NCBI GenBank assembly: GCA_963989385.1
Contig: OZ022509.1
Span: 51,724,271-51,788,270, forward strand
Source: Ctena decussata
Lineage: Eukaryota > Mollusca > Bivalvia > Lucinida > Lucinidae
Direction: 5' to 3'
DNA length: 64,000 bases
Shown: piece by piece, positions 1 to 10,326 of the stretch
How the letters are laid out: each line of letters begins with the position of its first letter
How positions within the stretch are numbered: the stretch's first letter is position 1
Translations under genes and position numbers: made by a program
Notes under the pieces: generated by a model
Databases searched by the model: none
What the model was told of the DNA's origin: nothing
What the model saw: only the letters and a program-made list of their open reading frames with translations

Positions 1-56
1 TGGCAAATGTAGGCCATGAAACAACCGTCCATGCTTTTATATGACATGCATGCCCA

Positions 57-255
57 GAGCTGTAGACAAGTGGGAGTATTTGGTGATAAATCAGGATAAT
101 TTTTGACAATTCCACATAAAAACATAGGTTGTGACCCTGCATCTAAATCGTCTTGACAAGACGGTTCAGATGAGGGGTCACAACATATGGTTTCATTGAG
201 TAACAAGAAAAATTATCCCTCATTATCAAATACTCCCTCTTATCCAGAGCTCTGA
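57..255. mobile_element. Foldback MITE of the GACCCCTCAT family
   Basis: Palindrome with centre CGTCTTGACAAGACG; arms include GTGACCCTGCATCTAAATCG / TCAGATGAGGGGTCACAA and AGTATTTGGTGATAA against TTATCAAATACT. Confidence 0.75.
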
Positions 256-1149
256 TGCCTCTATTGCTGACATGACATGCCCTTTCCTATGCAACAGGCT
301 ATACTGATAGTGACAGCCTGGCAACGTTTTGCACTTGCAGCTGAATTCGTCTTACCTGAGTTGACTTCACTTGTCAGTCGAAGCATGAGCGGCGCAGGTT
401 TCTCAAGGATGTTGCCATTACCATAAGTGCAGTGGAAAAGACAAGTACAGTAATGACCCTAAAATTTCGGACACCCGAAAGACGGACAGTGATTGTTCGA
501 AAATTCTTGGAAAGTGCACTTTACACATATTAATGCATCCAAATGATGCTTAGTGAATGGCAAACGTTATAGACCCTGATCAAACTGCTCTTGAAAGAGC
601 AGTTTGATCTGGGTCTACAATGTTTGCTCAGACCTGTCTGTCCGAATATTTAGGGTCATTTCCGAATCAGGATATCCATACTGAGTCAGGTTTGATCAGA
701 TTACAGGATTTTCAAGGGTCCCAAATATTCCTATAAAAAGCTCAAAGAAGGCCAAATTACTAAATGCCCTTAATTTCATCGACATCCCTAATTTTCTTAG
801 TTTCCAGTCTTTACACCATTAAAAATGGGAAAATGCTTTGGCTACAACACCTCCCAGACCCCTCCCCCCTTCCACCCACCCACCGTATTAACTTGCTATT
901 TTAGAACTTCCATCCATAAATCAGCTGCCTTGCATTCGCTTGTCAGATTTTCAAAGTGCTTGAAAAAGGCAGATATATAATACGTGTAGGATGCTTGTGC
1001 ATGTAATTTTGTTTGAAAGGCACATAAATTTTCCTAATTTTAGCCCTGAAATTTGGTGAAAATAGCCCTAACTTTAGCCCTTGTTTTTTTTTCCCAAGTA
1101 GTGCTAAGAAAGAGGTAGATACTTCCAGATCACAACGGTCTCATTTGAT
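256..1149. other. Region survey: non-coding
   Basis: Apart from the MITE at 446-665 this stretch is single-copy-looking, with a pyrimidine-rich run near 851-885. No exon with paired splice sites was noticed. Confidence 0.5.
446..665. mobile_element. TA-flanked MITE of the GTAATGACCCTAAA family
   Basis: The left end TACAGTAATGACCCTAAA and right end TTTAGGGTCATTTCCG are inverted repeats. The interior palindrome GATCAAACTGCTCTTGAAAG / AGCAGTTTGATC is shared with 57217-57424 and 60675-60889. TA flanks suggest a Tc1/mariner-type origin. Confidence 0.8.
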
Positions 1150-1378
1150 TTGGTACACCTCCTTTTTTTCCTGCAACTTTACAAAGGGAAACCCCTTTTG
1201 TGACTTTCTGTTTGTTATCATGGACTGTTCCGAAATGGGGTCTTCTCTTAAACGAAAGAATTTGCTCCTAGGAGGAGCAAATTCTTTCCTTTATGAGTTG
1301 ACACCCATTGAGAAGGGAGGCAAAAAAGAAAATGAAAAAGTTGCTTCCCTTGAAAGTGTACCCATGCACTTAAGACCT
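1150..1378. mobile_element. Foldback element of the GGAGCAAATTCTTTCCTTT family
   Basis: Central palindrome AAAGAATTTGCTCCTAGGAG GAGCAAATTCTTT. The outer arms GGTACACCTCC...CTGCAACTT and AAGTTGCTTCCC...AAGTGTACC are complementary; GTGACTTTCTGTTTG lies between. Similar, more eroded copies were noted near 7943-8030, 14606-14660, 15502-15675, 22408-22500, 59515-59740, 60975-61160, 62630-62730 and 63518-63680. Confidence 0.75.
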
Positions 1379-1389
1379 GCAGTTAAGCT

Positions 1390-2640
1390 AAAATCATGGG
1401 CGGAGTTTTGATATATTTTATTTCCTGTTAATAGGTAAAGATCAGAGGATCCAGCTTGAAGGTGTATCCATACATGATATGATTTTTTGTCTGTTGAAAG
1501 CTCCTTTTTGAACAGTTTTTCTCAGGGAAAAGTGACACTATTTTATGCTGTAGATACTGTTGATCTAGATGTTTTTATTTTTTCATGTAGCATTGTAAAC
1601 GGAAAGTTTTGCAAAAATGAAACTATCCTTAAATGCTTTATATGGGCATTTCCTTACGAGAATCAGGAATGCAAAACTAAGCCAATTTTTCATATAATAA
1701 TAATTTGTAAAAATAAGCACTCACGAACAGTTCTCAAGTTACAATAACCTCAATCATTATACCGTGATGGAAAACATTTGGGATCTAAACGCAGTGTTCT
1801 CCCAAGACCATTAAGCCAGGCATGTCACTTGCAACATGCCTTCCTGTTCATATTACCTAAATTGCAGCATGCCTTAATTTCCAATGAAAATTTATAAAAA
1901 GTCTACAATTTTCTTTTCTTAGCCAGTAAAGGTGTTTTAAATGCATTAAGGATCATCAATAAATTATTTATAATGTAAATTTAGGCTAATTTTGACAAAG
2001 CATTGCTATTTTAAGGATTTTAAAAATGATCAGCAAGTAAAAATCTGATTTTTGTGTTAAAAGCAGCGTGCCTTCTGAAATTTCTGGGGAGAACACTGTA
2101 AACGGTAACATTTTATTTGTCATCAAACAGATAGTTTGTATTATCATAGCATACTCAGAATGTCAGATCCATAAACATTGTTGTATGTGTTTAACATTGT
2201 TGTATGTGTTTAAGTCCTATTGGATAAATTGGTTCAAAACTTTTACCTCTCAGAGATGTAAACCCTTTTTTGACTGGAAACCCATTTTGGAGACATCTGC
2301 AAACAGTGCAGATCCAGTTCGGATGGCTTCTGGTGAATGTTTTTGAGTTTCGTTGCATTTTCAGTTGAAATTTCCGTAAGCAATTTGCAAACAGTGCAGA
2401 CCCAGTTCAGACGCCGCGGCGTCTGAACTTGGTTAACACTGTTTGCTTACAGAAATTTCTATGGAAAAAAAACAATGAAACTGAATAACATTCACCAGAA
2501 ACCCCTAAAACTAGAAATAGACTCATGTAAACAATAAGGCTGGACAAGTCCACTGGTCAATAAAGGGTTAAAAAGACAAAATTACTTAAGTCTTGATTAG
2601 ATGTGAGCTTTGCTTTCAGGAAAAGGGTCAGGTTAATTGT
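1390..2640. other. Region survey: AT-rich, one palindrome
   Basis: Contains the dyad TTCAGACGCCGCGGCGTCTGAA (2406-2428) inside GCAAACAGTG...CACTGTTTGC arms (2386-2451), and a 20-bp-scale direct repeat ACATTGTTGTATGTGTTTAA near 2178-2215. No gene. Confidence 0.5.
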
Positions 2641-3152
2641 GAGCTGAGACTCAACAAAAGCAACAAAGTGATATGTGCGCGCAGCAAAGACCCAGAGCAG
2701 CCTAGGCATCTGCCCAGTCTCATTAGAGTCTTTGCCCTTTTAGGGTAGCTAAGAGTGTTAGCTACCTCAGTGCCGACAGGGAAGACTGATCAGACTTGGT
2801 GGGCCGGGCCGGGTAGCGCAATCGGTAGGGCACCTGACTCGTAAGTCAGAGGCCCTGGGTTCGAATCCCGGTCTGGCCACATACTTTCGTTTCTCCTTCC
2901 GCTGATTCAAGAAGGGCAGTTGTCAGTTACTGGCGAAAGTATGTGCACTTACTACTGGTTAACTGCTTAGGAGGTCTAAGCCTGCCCAGGAATAATGTGG
3001 TTAGGTTAACTAACCGTCCCGACTTGACCTTAGTTGTTTACCGTGGACGTTAAGCATCAAATCAACCAACCAACCAGACTTGGTGGATGCCCAGGCTGAT
3101 CTTAGTCTTCACTGGGTGCACATGCCACTTTGTTGGTTTTGTCATGTTTCGG
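2640..3152. mobile_element. Degenerate GAGCCGCGACACG-family MITE, split by a SINE
   Basis: The outer parts match the family best seen at 26884-27121: CAACAAAGTGATATGTGCGC near 2662, GAAGACTGATCAGACTTGGT near 2781, and GGATGCCCAGGCTGATCTTA ... TTTGTTGGTTTTGTCATG near 3083-3145. The SINE 2803-3074 and its target duplication interrupt it. Confidence 0.7.
2803..3074 (+). mobile_element. tRNA-Thr-like SINE, copy 1
   Basis: The head from 2807 folds like a tRNA: acceptor GGCCGGG pairs with TCTGGCC, the T arm is CTGGGTTCGAATCCCGG, and the anticodon region CGT suggests tRNA-Thr, but the anticodon loop is one base short. It is therefore a SINE head rather than a functional tRNA gene. A 190-bp body with a CTTCCGCTGATTCAAGAAGG segment follows, and a tail ending in ATCAACCAACC repeats. 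It is flanked by a perfect 12-bp target duplication CAGACTTGGTGG (2791-2802 and 3075-3086). A second, reversed copy is at 17301-17573. Domain-type SINE superfamily membership is likely but was not checked. Confidence 0.9.
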
Positions 3153-3302
3153 CTCATATTCTCTGTACACACTTGCTGTAACGGATATTTTCTCGTAGCA
3201 CATCTCACAGATAGTCTGGATTGTTTTGCTATATTGACTTTTGTGCAACAAGTTCGTTTTGTAGAGTAACAGTAAATAGCTGAGAGCAGCAGATGGGCCA
3301 AA

Positions 3303-3508
3303 ATGAGCAGAGACAAGAGAAAACCAGCAAAGTGGCATGTGTGCCCTTCGAAGATTCAGATTAGCCTGGGCATCCACACCATGTGATCAGCCTTCACTGT
3401 CTGCATAGGGCTAGCTTAGATCCTTAGATCCTGTATAAGCACATAGCAAAGACTCTGATCAGACTGGGCGCGCATGCCACTTTGTTGGTTTTGTCGTGTA
3501 GTGGCTCA
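3303..3508. mobile_element. Degenerate GAGCCGCGACACG-family MITE
   Basis: Runs from GAGCAGAGACAAGAGAAAAC to CTTTGTTGGTTTTGTCGTGT and GGCTCA. The interior shares GCCTGGGCATCC and GACTCTGATCAGACTGGGCG with intact copies. Confidence 0.7.
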
Positions 3509-3696
3509 TATTATCCTGGCCATTATTAGGATTGCTCACTAAACCTGTTTTAATTGGAAAATAAGGATATATCATAAATTCTGATCAGTGTCCTTTCTCT
3601 AATGAATGCCCTCATTCATTTTTTTTATAGTTGACAAAATGGCTAAATTCCAACAAGATTGGCTTTAAACCACCAGAGTTTTACTTACTGTCCAGG

Positions 3697-3912
3697 GAGT
3701 CGTATTTATAAAACAACTTAAGTCGTTGCTATGCTGTTGCTAAAGCTAAATTTCTGTGAAGGAGATTTCCTACAACTATGTAATTTGCTCTTTTCAGACT
3801 GTTCCTTTAGAGTAAATTTCATAGTTGTAGGGAATCTCCTTCATAAATATTTAGCCTTAGCAACAGCATTATAGCAACCACTTAGCATTAAGTCATTTTA
3901 TAAATACGGCCC
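3697..3912. mobile_element. Foldback MITE of the CTTAAGTCGTTGC family, full copy
   Basis: Long palindrome: the left arm starts GTCGTATTTATAAAACAACT and the right arm ends ATTTTATAAATACGGCCC. The interior GGAGATT.CCTACAACTATG is complementary to CATAGTTGTAGGGAATCTCC. It keeps the left terminus missing in the copy at 20601. Confidence 0.8.
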
Positions 3913-5147
3913 AAGGGCATGGTTATCCGAAGCATCGTTAGCTTAACAAAGTTGTAAGTGAAGGATTTGTGAAGCCCTCTAGTACACATAAAGTGTAGTA
4001 ATATCTTTTGCAGAAAAAAACGAGAGAAGATACATTTTTTTCGGCAAAGATTGGCAGTTTTTGCATTCAGTGCATTTGAAAATTTAACACCTTGTTAACT
4101 TATGACGTCATTAGTTTTGAATAACTGTACCAAGATCTTGTCTTGAGAATGCCATTTATAGGATTTGGGGCATTTATTAGAAAAAATATGTGTAACCCCA
4201 AGTTGGGCGAATCTGCTGCTCTGCAGTGTGATAAAATAGGGCAACATAATTGTTTTATTGTTTTATGACCACAGGTATGGTATTGTAGACTTTATTTCTT
4301 ATAATAAATATTGCGCAGCATAACGTTTTAGTTTATTTTACCATTTTACACAGAAGACAGTCTTAACTATGGGCATTACACCAACATTGTAGAAGTTTTA
4401 AACTTTGTTTTATAACAGTGCATAGTGTATTTTACTATTAAAAGAAACAAAAAATATTTTAATTCTGATTAGAGTTGTTTCATTTACATTATATTTAAGA
4501 AATAGATCAGCTCTAGCAGTGAATTGTTGCATAATAATTCACTGTGGAGGTCAGTTGTAAAGTGGATCATATCACAAGCCCGGAGCGTGAGTAATATATC
4601 TACTTACAATTGACCGACAAACAGTGAATTATTACTCAACAATTCAGTGCTAGAGCTGAACTATTTCGATTCTAACGCTCAAAAACCCCGACAAACTATT
4701 CTTTTCTTTCAAACTGTCCCAACCTTCCTGCCAGCACGTTCATACTCCCACCAATATTAGCTGTATCTAGGACAAATGTACGTTTTTATGGCGATTTTAG
4801 AAAGAAAAAGAGACGTTACACCGTCTAACGTCTCAAAATGTCACAAAATTATGTCAGTTATTGCAGTGACTTAGGCAATTAGACTCACGAGCTTTGAAAC
4901 AGTGAATTGTTGCAGAATAAAACACTGTAACTTTCCATTGCTTCTATAGGCACACTGTGTTAGAATTAGTGGTAAATCACTGGACTTCCGAGACCAGGGT
5001 GGCAGGTGAAAGCCTTGACAGCACCAGTCAACAGGATGAGACTTTGAACCCAGGTCCTTAATTTTGGTCTCCAGTACCCTAGGTCTGTAGACATGGTCCC
5101 CTGATTTTGTCTTATACATGTATCTCTGACACTGTTTAATGGATTTA
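3913..5147. other. Region survey: non-coding between elements
   Basis: AT-rich; besides the palindrome 4498-4672, a half-copy GAATTGTTGCAGAATAAAAC at 4904 belongs to the same family. No exon supported. Confidence 0.5.
4498..4672. mobile_element. Palindromic element with CTCTAGCACTGAATTGTTG arms
   Basis: AGCTCTAGCAGTGAATTGTT GCATAATAATTCACTG is complementary to CAGTGAATTATTACTCAACA ATTCAGTGCTAGAGCT. A central CGGAGCGTGAGTAAT word recurs near 55030 (CGGAGCGTGAATTGCTGACG), which marks a partial relative at 54945-55110. Confidence 0.75.
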
Positions 5148-5260
5148 CTGTAATGTGCGTATTTATTGGGACACCTAGAAATAACGAATTTTCCATTTGG
5201 GACAAATGGAAAATTTATTATTTTAGGTGTCCCAATACTTAAGCACATTAGCAGGGTACA
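5148..5260. mobile_element. Small hairpin MITE, GGGACACCTA family
   Basis: GTAATGTGCGTATTTATTGG GACACCTA and TTAGGTGTCCCAATACTTAA GCACATTA are inverted arms around TTTCCATTTGGGACAAATGG AAA. A close copy is at 58388-58496. Confidence 0.8.
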
Positions 5261-5499
5261 TCATACTTAGGATAGTAGGTCAGTCTGTCATTTGTGCAGA
5301 TTGTACACATTTTTGGAAGGGTTTTGATGTCTAGGGAGGCAAACAGGATGTCACGAAAATTGATTCCCTTTGAAACTAGAAATGTGCGGAAAGTACACAG
5401 ATGCCCCTGGCAGATGACCTTGTCTTTTCTCTAGACTAAGAACATACGCCAAACTCAATGAACCATGAAATATCAGTAACAGTGACCTATAGAAAGGAT

Positions 5500-7085
5500 C
5501 ACATCATTCCCTGTGTTCTGGGCTGCAATCAGCCCCCAGAGGAAGATCTACAACAGATCAATCTTGAGGAAGCTGTCAGAAAATGCAGACCCCATGAGTT
5601 GATGATATATCAGAAGAACTTGCTCAAGCAGGAGGGGAGACCATGGTTGATGTTTAAGCTAAGCTCTGTACCAAGATCTTGAGAACAGGAGAATTGCTGA
5701 TCCCATGGACTCAGTCGCTGTTTATTACACTTTCTAAAATGCCAGAGCTACAGAACCATCAGCCTCGTCAGCCACTGGAACAAAGTCTCAATGTTGAAAG
5801 TCATCTTGAACAGGCTCAAACCCCCAAGCTAAAGAGATAATCGCCAAAGAACAGGCTGGGTTCAGAGCCAGAAGGCGCACCACAGACCTTCAACCTCAGA
5901 ATCCTGTGTGAAAAGTACCTTCAACATCGGCAGAATCTGTACCATGTCCTCATAGATTTCAAACAGCATTTGACAGGGTATGGCATGCAACTTTATGGGC
6001 TACCATGCGGAAGTACATTATCAATGCAAATCTAGTTTGTGCTATTTAACACCTCTATAACAATGCCATGAGTGCAGTTTAGATAAATGGCAGCATGGGG
6101 GAATGGTTCAGAACAACAGTTGGAGTTAGGCAAGTATACCTTCTTTCACCCACCCTATTCAACATTTTTCTCGAAAGGATTATGTCTGATGCTCTGGAAG
6201 AGCAATTTACATGATGGAAAGTTAAGCATAGGTGGCAGAACTATTACCAAACTGCAGTTTGCTGATAACATTGAAGCTCTTGCTGAGGAAGAGCAGGAAC
6301 TAGAAGCCCTAGTTGAAAGTCTCAACAAAACTTGTTCAAGGAATATGCACAAGAGATCCAGGTAAAATGATAGAAGCTGGGAATGGTAACAAGCTTCAAA
6401 CGCCTTGGAGCAATTGTCTTGGATGATGGCTCCTAACAGGGATTGCACAAGCCACTGCCACTCTGACAAAGCTGAAGCCAAATGGCAGAAGTAACAACGT
6501 ATCTCTGGGATCAAAGGTGAAACTAATGCGATCCCTTGTGATTTCCATATTTCTGCATGCCTGTGAATCCTGGACCTTGACAGCAGAGTTAGAGAAAGAA
6601 CACAGGCCTTTGAGATGAGATGCTACTGAAGGTTACTGAACATCTCGTATAAGGACCATGTAACTAATGGGCAAATTAGCAGAAAGATCCATGCAGCCAT
6701 TGGAGAATATGACAAACTCCTGACCATGGTCAAGAAAGGAGACTGGCTCAAAATAAAACATACTGATTGGCTGCTTCCGAGCACATGCTCGGAAACAGCC
6801 AATCAGTGTGCTTTATTTTGAGTTTGAGATTATTCTCAAGTTTTATAACCTCGAACCTTGTGGTTTGGTGACATCTCAAGGTCTTCTGGCTTAGCAAAGA
6901 AAGTTTTACAGGGCACAGTGAAAAGAAAGAGAAGAAGAGGTTGACAGAAGAAGAGGTGGGAAGACAATATTAAGGAGTGAACAGGGATGGACTTTGCTAG
7001 CACATCTAGGGCAGCCGAAGCCAGGACAAGGTGAAAGGGGGTTGTTGTCAAGTCATCTGTGGTGCCCCAACAACTGTTCAAGGTT
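5500..7085 (+). pseudogene. Decayed RTE-type LINE reverse transcriptase
   Basis: Multiple frames read together as an RTE-clade reverse transcriptase: PPEEDLQQINLEEAVRK near 5535, an EQAGFR-like region near 5855, FNIFLERIMSDALEE-like sequence near 6155, and FADNIEALAEEEQELEALVE (6257-6320) where the catalytic FADD is changed to FADN. Near 6905-7060 the typical C-terminal KRKRRRG / KKRWEDNIKE / GMDFAS sequence follows. Many frameshifts and stops make it dead. A small foldback (about 6750-6835) interrupts it before the C-terminal part. The 5' portion with the endonuclease is missing. Confidence 0.85.
6752..6835. mobile_element. Small foldback inserted in the dead RTE LINE
   Basis: The arms CTGATTGGCTGCTTCCGAGC and its complement meet around GCATGCTC, flanked by AAAATAAAACA and TGCTTTATTTT. 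It replaces the WFGH-type segment expected in the LINE at this place, so it is an insertion into the retroelement. Confidence 0.6.
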
Positions 7086-7149
7086 ATGGAATAGATTTAA
7101 AACCTTAACTTTAAAAACGGTGCCACCAATCAAAGTGACAGTGGACTGG

Positions 7150-7548
7150 AACATAGGGTAGAGTCGGGTAACTTCAGACAGCACTGCGGACAGCAGGTAA
7201 ATTCGGACTGATATTGTTTCCTTTATATTTCAGGTGTTTGGAATTAAAACAAAAAATATGTGGGCAAACAGTAAAAATCCAGATGAGACGTCTCATCTGG
7301 ATTTTCACTGTTTGCAAAGGTACAGTCAAACCTGTCTTAAGGGGTCACCCAAGGGCAGCCCAAAAATTGGCTGCTTAAGACAGGTGACCCCTTAATACAG
7401 GTTCATTTGCACTGTATTTTGGTTCAAGGGACCCGGAAAGGGTGGCTGCTTAAGCCAGGTGACCCCTTAATAGAGGTGACCACATAAGCAGGTTTGACTA
7501 TGTCCGAATTTACCCACTGCCCGAAGTTACCCAACTCTACCCTATAGG
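7150..7548. mobile_element. Nested palindromic elements
   Basis: The outer arms GGTAGAGTCGGGTAACTTC and its complement GAAGTTACCCAACTCTACC enclose GCAGGTAAATTCGGAC / GTCCGAATTTACCCACTGC. Inside lies a 54-bp palindrome (7263-7316: GCAAACAGTAAAAATCCAGA and its complement, centre GACGTC) and then a TA-flanked CAGTCAAACC MITE at 7321-7500. Confidence 0.75.
7321..7500. mobile_element. TA-flanked MITE of the CAGTCAAACCTG family
   Basis: Starts TACAGTCAAACCTGTCTTAA and ends AAGCAGGTTTGACTA. The body GGCTGCTTAAGACAGGTGAC CCCTTAATA is shared with the pair at 35271 and 35634. A decayed relative is at 57480-57666, and parts near 47500-47630. Confidence 0.85.
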
Positions 7549-7625
7549 TTGAGGATATAGGATTTATGATGCAGCTGCTGCATGTGATCAAGTACCAACA
7601 TCAAAGATTACATCCTAGCGATGGT

Positions 7626-7817
7626 AGATGGATGACTTGCGATTTTAAGTCCTTTTCATAGTATTTCAGTCATATCAGGATGATGTGAGGGTGATAATGA
7701 AGGGCTGTGTGCAATGAAACCCCGTTTATGGCTGAAAAGATTTCCACCTCCAGTGGGAGTCATAATCCAGCACGGCTAGATCAGCAGGCCATCGCTTAAC
7801 CTACTGAGCTACCGGTT
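7626..7817 (-). mobile_element. tRNA-derived SINE of a second family (reverse)
   Basis: Reversed, it begins CCGGTAGCTCAGTAGGTTAA with an A-box-like head. A degenerate B box, a CCCACTGGAGGTGGAAATC segment and a body with TCATTATCACCCTC.CATCATCCTGATATGACTG follow, ending in CGCAAGTCATCCATC. The same layout recurs at 20557, 27240, 32350 and, with a different head, 54155. Confidence 0.75.
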
Positions 7818-8639
7818 TCTTCCACCTCAGAAAGCTGATAGAGAACCTCAATCCAAAACCTTAACCCGAGCCTTATGTCGTAAACACACATACGCATGCA
7901 CAGATGGACACCTACAGATGTAAAGCCATAGTTTAGCACTTTATGCATATTATGCCCGGCTCAAGGGAATCTTTTGTGACGTCTTGTTTGCTTCGCTGGA
8001 TGTTGAAACCCTTCCAAAAAGAGATCCTAGTGTGCGCCTGTATTACCAATTTCTTACCTCCTCTAAGAGTCACCCCTCCCCACGCGCCTCCCTTTAAGAA
8101 GAGAGGCAAAACTTTTAAAAGAAAAAAAAAAATAGTTGAATTGCTGGCCCTGAAAGACTGTACAGGCTTGATGCAAATATGTACATCTTCGAAAGAGCTT
8201 ATAGTCCTTGAGATGACCCAGCTAAATTTTCGTTTGGCTGCACCCCAGAGGGGACAAAGGTTTTATGGTATCATTTTAAAGGTATGCATGTCAGCTTTCA
8301 GAATCTGCTTGTCTTTCACTTGTGGAGGTGTCTGTTTGGGTTGTAGACACGTTTTTGTAAAGGTAGCCCCTGTCACCTTTTTTGTGGGCAATATAGATTA
8401 AATGCGAATATGTAAATGTTGTAAATACTGATCAGAACCCATTTCATGTATATAGAGCTGGTAACAGATTCCCTTCTCTAAGGCGGAGCTCTAGTAAGCA
8501 GTATTTGCAGAAAGTCCTGTAAAAATGGTGTTGACTAGCATCTGCCAACCCTCTGACTGCTTGGCTTAAGCCTGTGCCCGTAAATTGCATATGTTACTTG
8601 TGCATATTTCCATGCTATTAAGTGATAGCAGCTAAATTA
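7818..8639. other. Region survey: eroded repeats, no gene
   Basis: An open frame of 152 codons on the plus strand (7943-8401) has repeat-derived sequence at its start (GTGACGTCTTGTTTGCTTCG) and no recognisable domain. Treated as chance. Confidence 0.5.
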
Positions 8640-10326
8640 ATTATCCCCTCACACCACGAAGTGGTGAGGGGATATAGGTTTTGTCCCGTACGTAAGTACG
8701 TACGTACGTACGTACGTAAGTACGTACGTACGTACGTATGTTCACCTTTTGTCAGCGCTCTAGCACCTTCATTTCTCAACGGATTTTGAAATAACTTCAC
8801 ACAAGTGTAGGGCATGACAATATCTCGAGCAAGTTCGACTTTCAGGGTGCTGCGCCCAAGGTCAAGGTCACTGTGGCTATTTTTAGAAAAACTTTGTCAG
8901 CGCTCTAGCGCCTTCATTTCTCAATGGATTTTGAAATAACTTAACACAAGTGTAGGGCATGACAATATCTCGAGCAAGTTCGACTTTCAGGGTGCTGCGC
9001 CCAAGGTCAAGGTCACTGTGGCTATTTTTAGAAAAACTTTGTCAGCGCTCTAGCGCCTTTATTTCTCAATGGATTTTGAAATAACTTCACACAAGTGTAG
9101 GGCATGACAATATCTCAAGCAAGTTCGACTGTCAGGGTGCTGCGCCCAAGGTCAAGGTCACTGTGGCTATTTTTAGAAAAACTTTGTCAGCCCTCTAGCG
9201 CCTTCATTTCTCAATGGATTTTGAAATAACTTCACACAAGTGTAGGGCATGACAATATCTCGAGCAAGTTCGACTTTCAGGGTGCTGCGCCCAAGGTCAA
9301 GGTCACTGTGGCTATTTTTAGAAAAACTTTGTCAGCCCTCTAGCGCCTACATTTCTCAATGGATTTTGAAATAACTTCACACAAGTGTAGGGCATGACAA
9401 TATCTCGAGCAAGTTCGACTTTCAGGGTGCTGCGCCAAAGGTCAAGGTCACTGTGGCTATTTTTAGAAAAACTTTGTCAGCGCTCGAGCGCCTACATTTC
9501 TCAATGGATTTTGAAATAACTTCACACAAGTGTAGGGCATGACAATATCTCGAGCAACTTCGACTTTCAGGATGCTGCACCCAAGGTCAAGGTCACTGTG
9601 GCTATTTTTAGAAAAACTTTGTCAGCGCTCTAGTGCCAATATTTCCCAATGGATTTTGAAATAACTTCACACAAATGTAGGGCATGACAATATCTCGAGC
9701 AAGTTCGACTTTCAGGGTGCTGCGCCCAAGGTCAAGGTCACTGTGGCTATTTTTAGAAAAACTTTGTCAGCCCTCTAGCGCCTACATTCTCAACGGATTT
9801 TGAAATAACTTCACACAAATGTAAAGCAAGACAATATCTCGAGCAAGTTCGACTGTCAGGGTGCTGCGCCCAAGGTCAAGGTCACTGTGGCTATTTTTAG
9901 AAAAACTTTGTCAGCCCTCTAGCGCCTACATTCTCAATGGATTTTGAAATAACTTCACACAAATGTAAAGCATGACAATATCTCGAGCAAGTTTGACTGT
10001 CAGGGTGCTGCGCCCAAGGTCAAGGTCACTGTAGCTATTTTTAGAAAAACTTTGTCAGCCCTCTAGCGCCTATATTTCTCTACGGATTTTGAAATAACTT
10101 CACACAAATGAAGGGCATGACAATATCTCGAGCAAGTTCGACTTTCAAGGTGCTGTGCCCAAGGTCAAGGTCACTGTGGCTATTTTTAGAAAAACTTTGT
10201 CATCACTCTAGGGCCTACATTTCTCAGCGGATTTTGACATAACTTCACACAAATGTAGGGTATGACAATATCTCGAGCAAGTAGTGTTGTGTGAGGGGAT
10301 TTGTATCGCCTGCGATGCCTTGTTTG
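8640..10326 (+). mobile_element. Tandem-array element E3 with hairpin ends
   Basis: Begins with the hairpin ATCCCCTCACACCACGAAGT GGTGAGGGGAT, then a (GTAC)n run (8691-8740), then the 145-bp array. It ends with GTGAGGGGATTTGTATCGCC, a small hairpin ATCGCCTGCGAT, and GCCTTGTTTG. No coding capacity. The layout (5' hairpin, simple repeat, tandem array, 3' hairpin, CTTGTT) is shared with elements at 41278-47187. Confidence 0.8.
8740..10286 (+). repeat. 145-bp tandem array, about 10.6 units
   Basis: The phrase GGTCAAGGTCACTGTGGCT recurs at exact 145-base steps (for example c8869, c9014, c9159). Units also share TTTGAAATAACTTCACACAA and GACAATATCTCGAGCAAGTT. Divergence rises toward the right end (units after 9780). 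Each unit has two overlapping AAGGTCA half-sites. Confidence 0.95.

Noticed and set aside
2807..2879. Functional tRNA-Thr gene
   Set aside because: The anticodon loop is one base short, and the head continues into a SINE body with target duplications; the second copy at 17301 is also a SINE.
7943..8401. 152-codon plus-strand frame
   Set aside because: Its start is in an eroded foldback copy, it includes a poly-A-coded Lys run, and no motif or splice support is seen.
8740..10286. Regularly spaced repeats resembling a CRISPR array
   Set aside because: The entire 145-bp unit repeats without unique spacers, in an animal genome; it is a tandem array within a mobile element.
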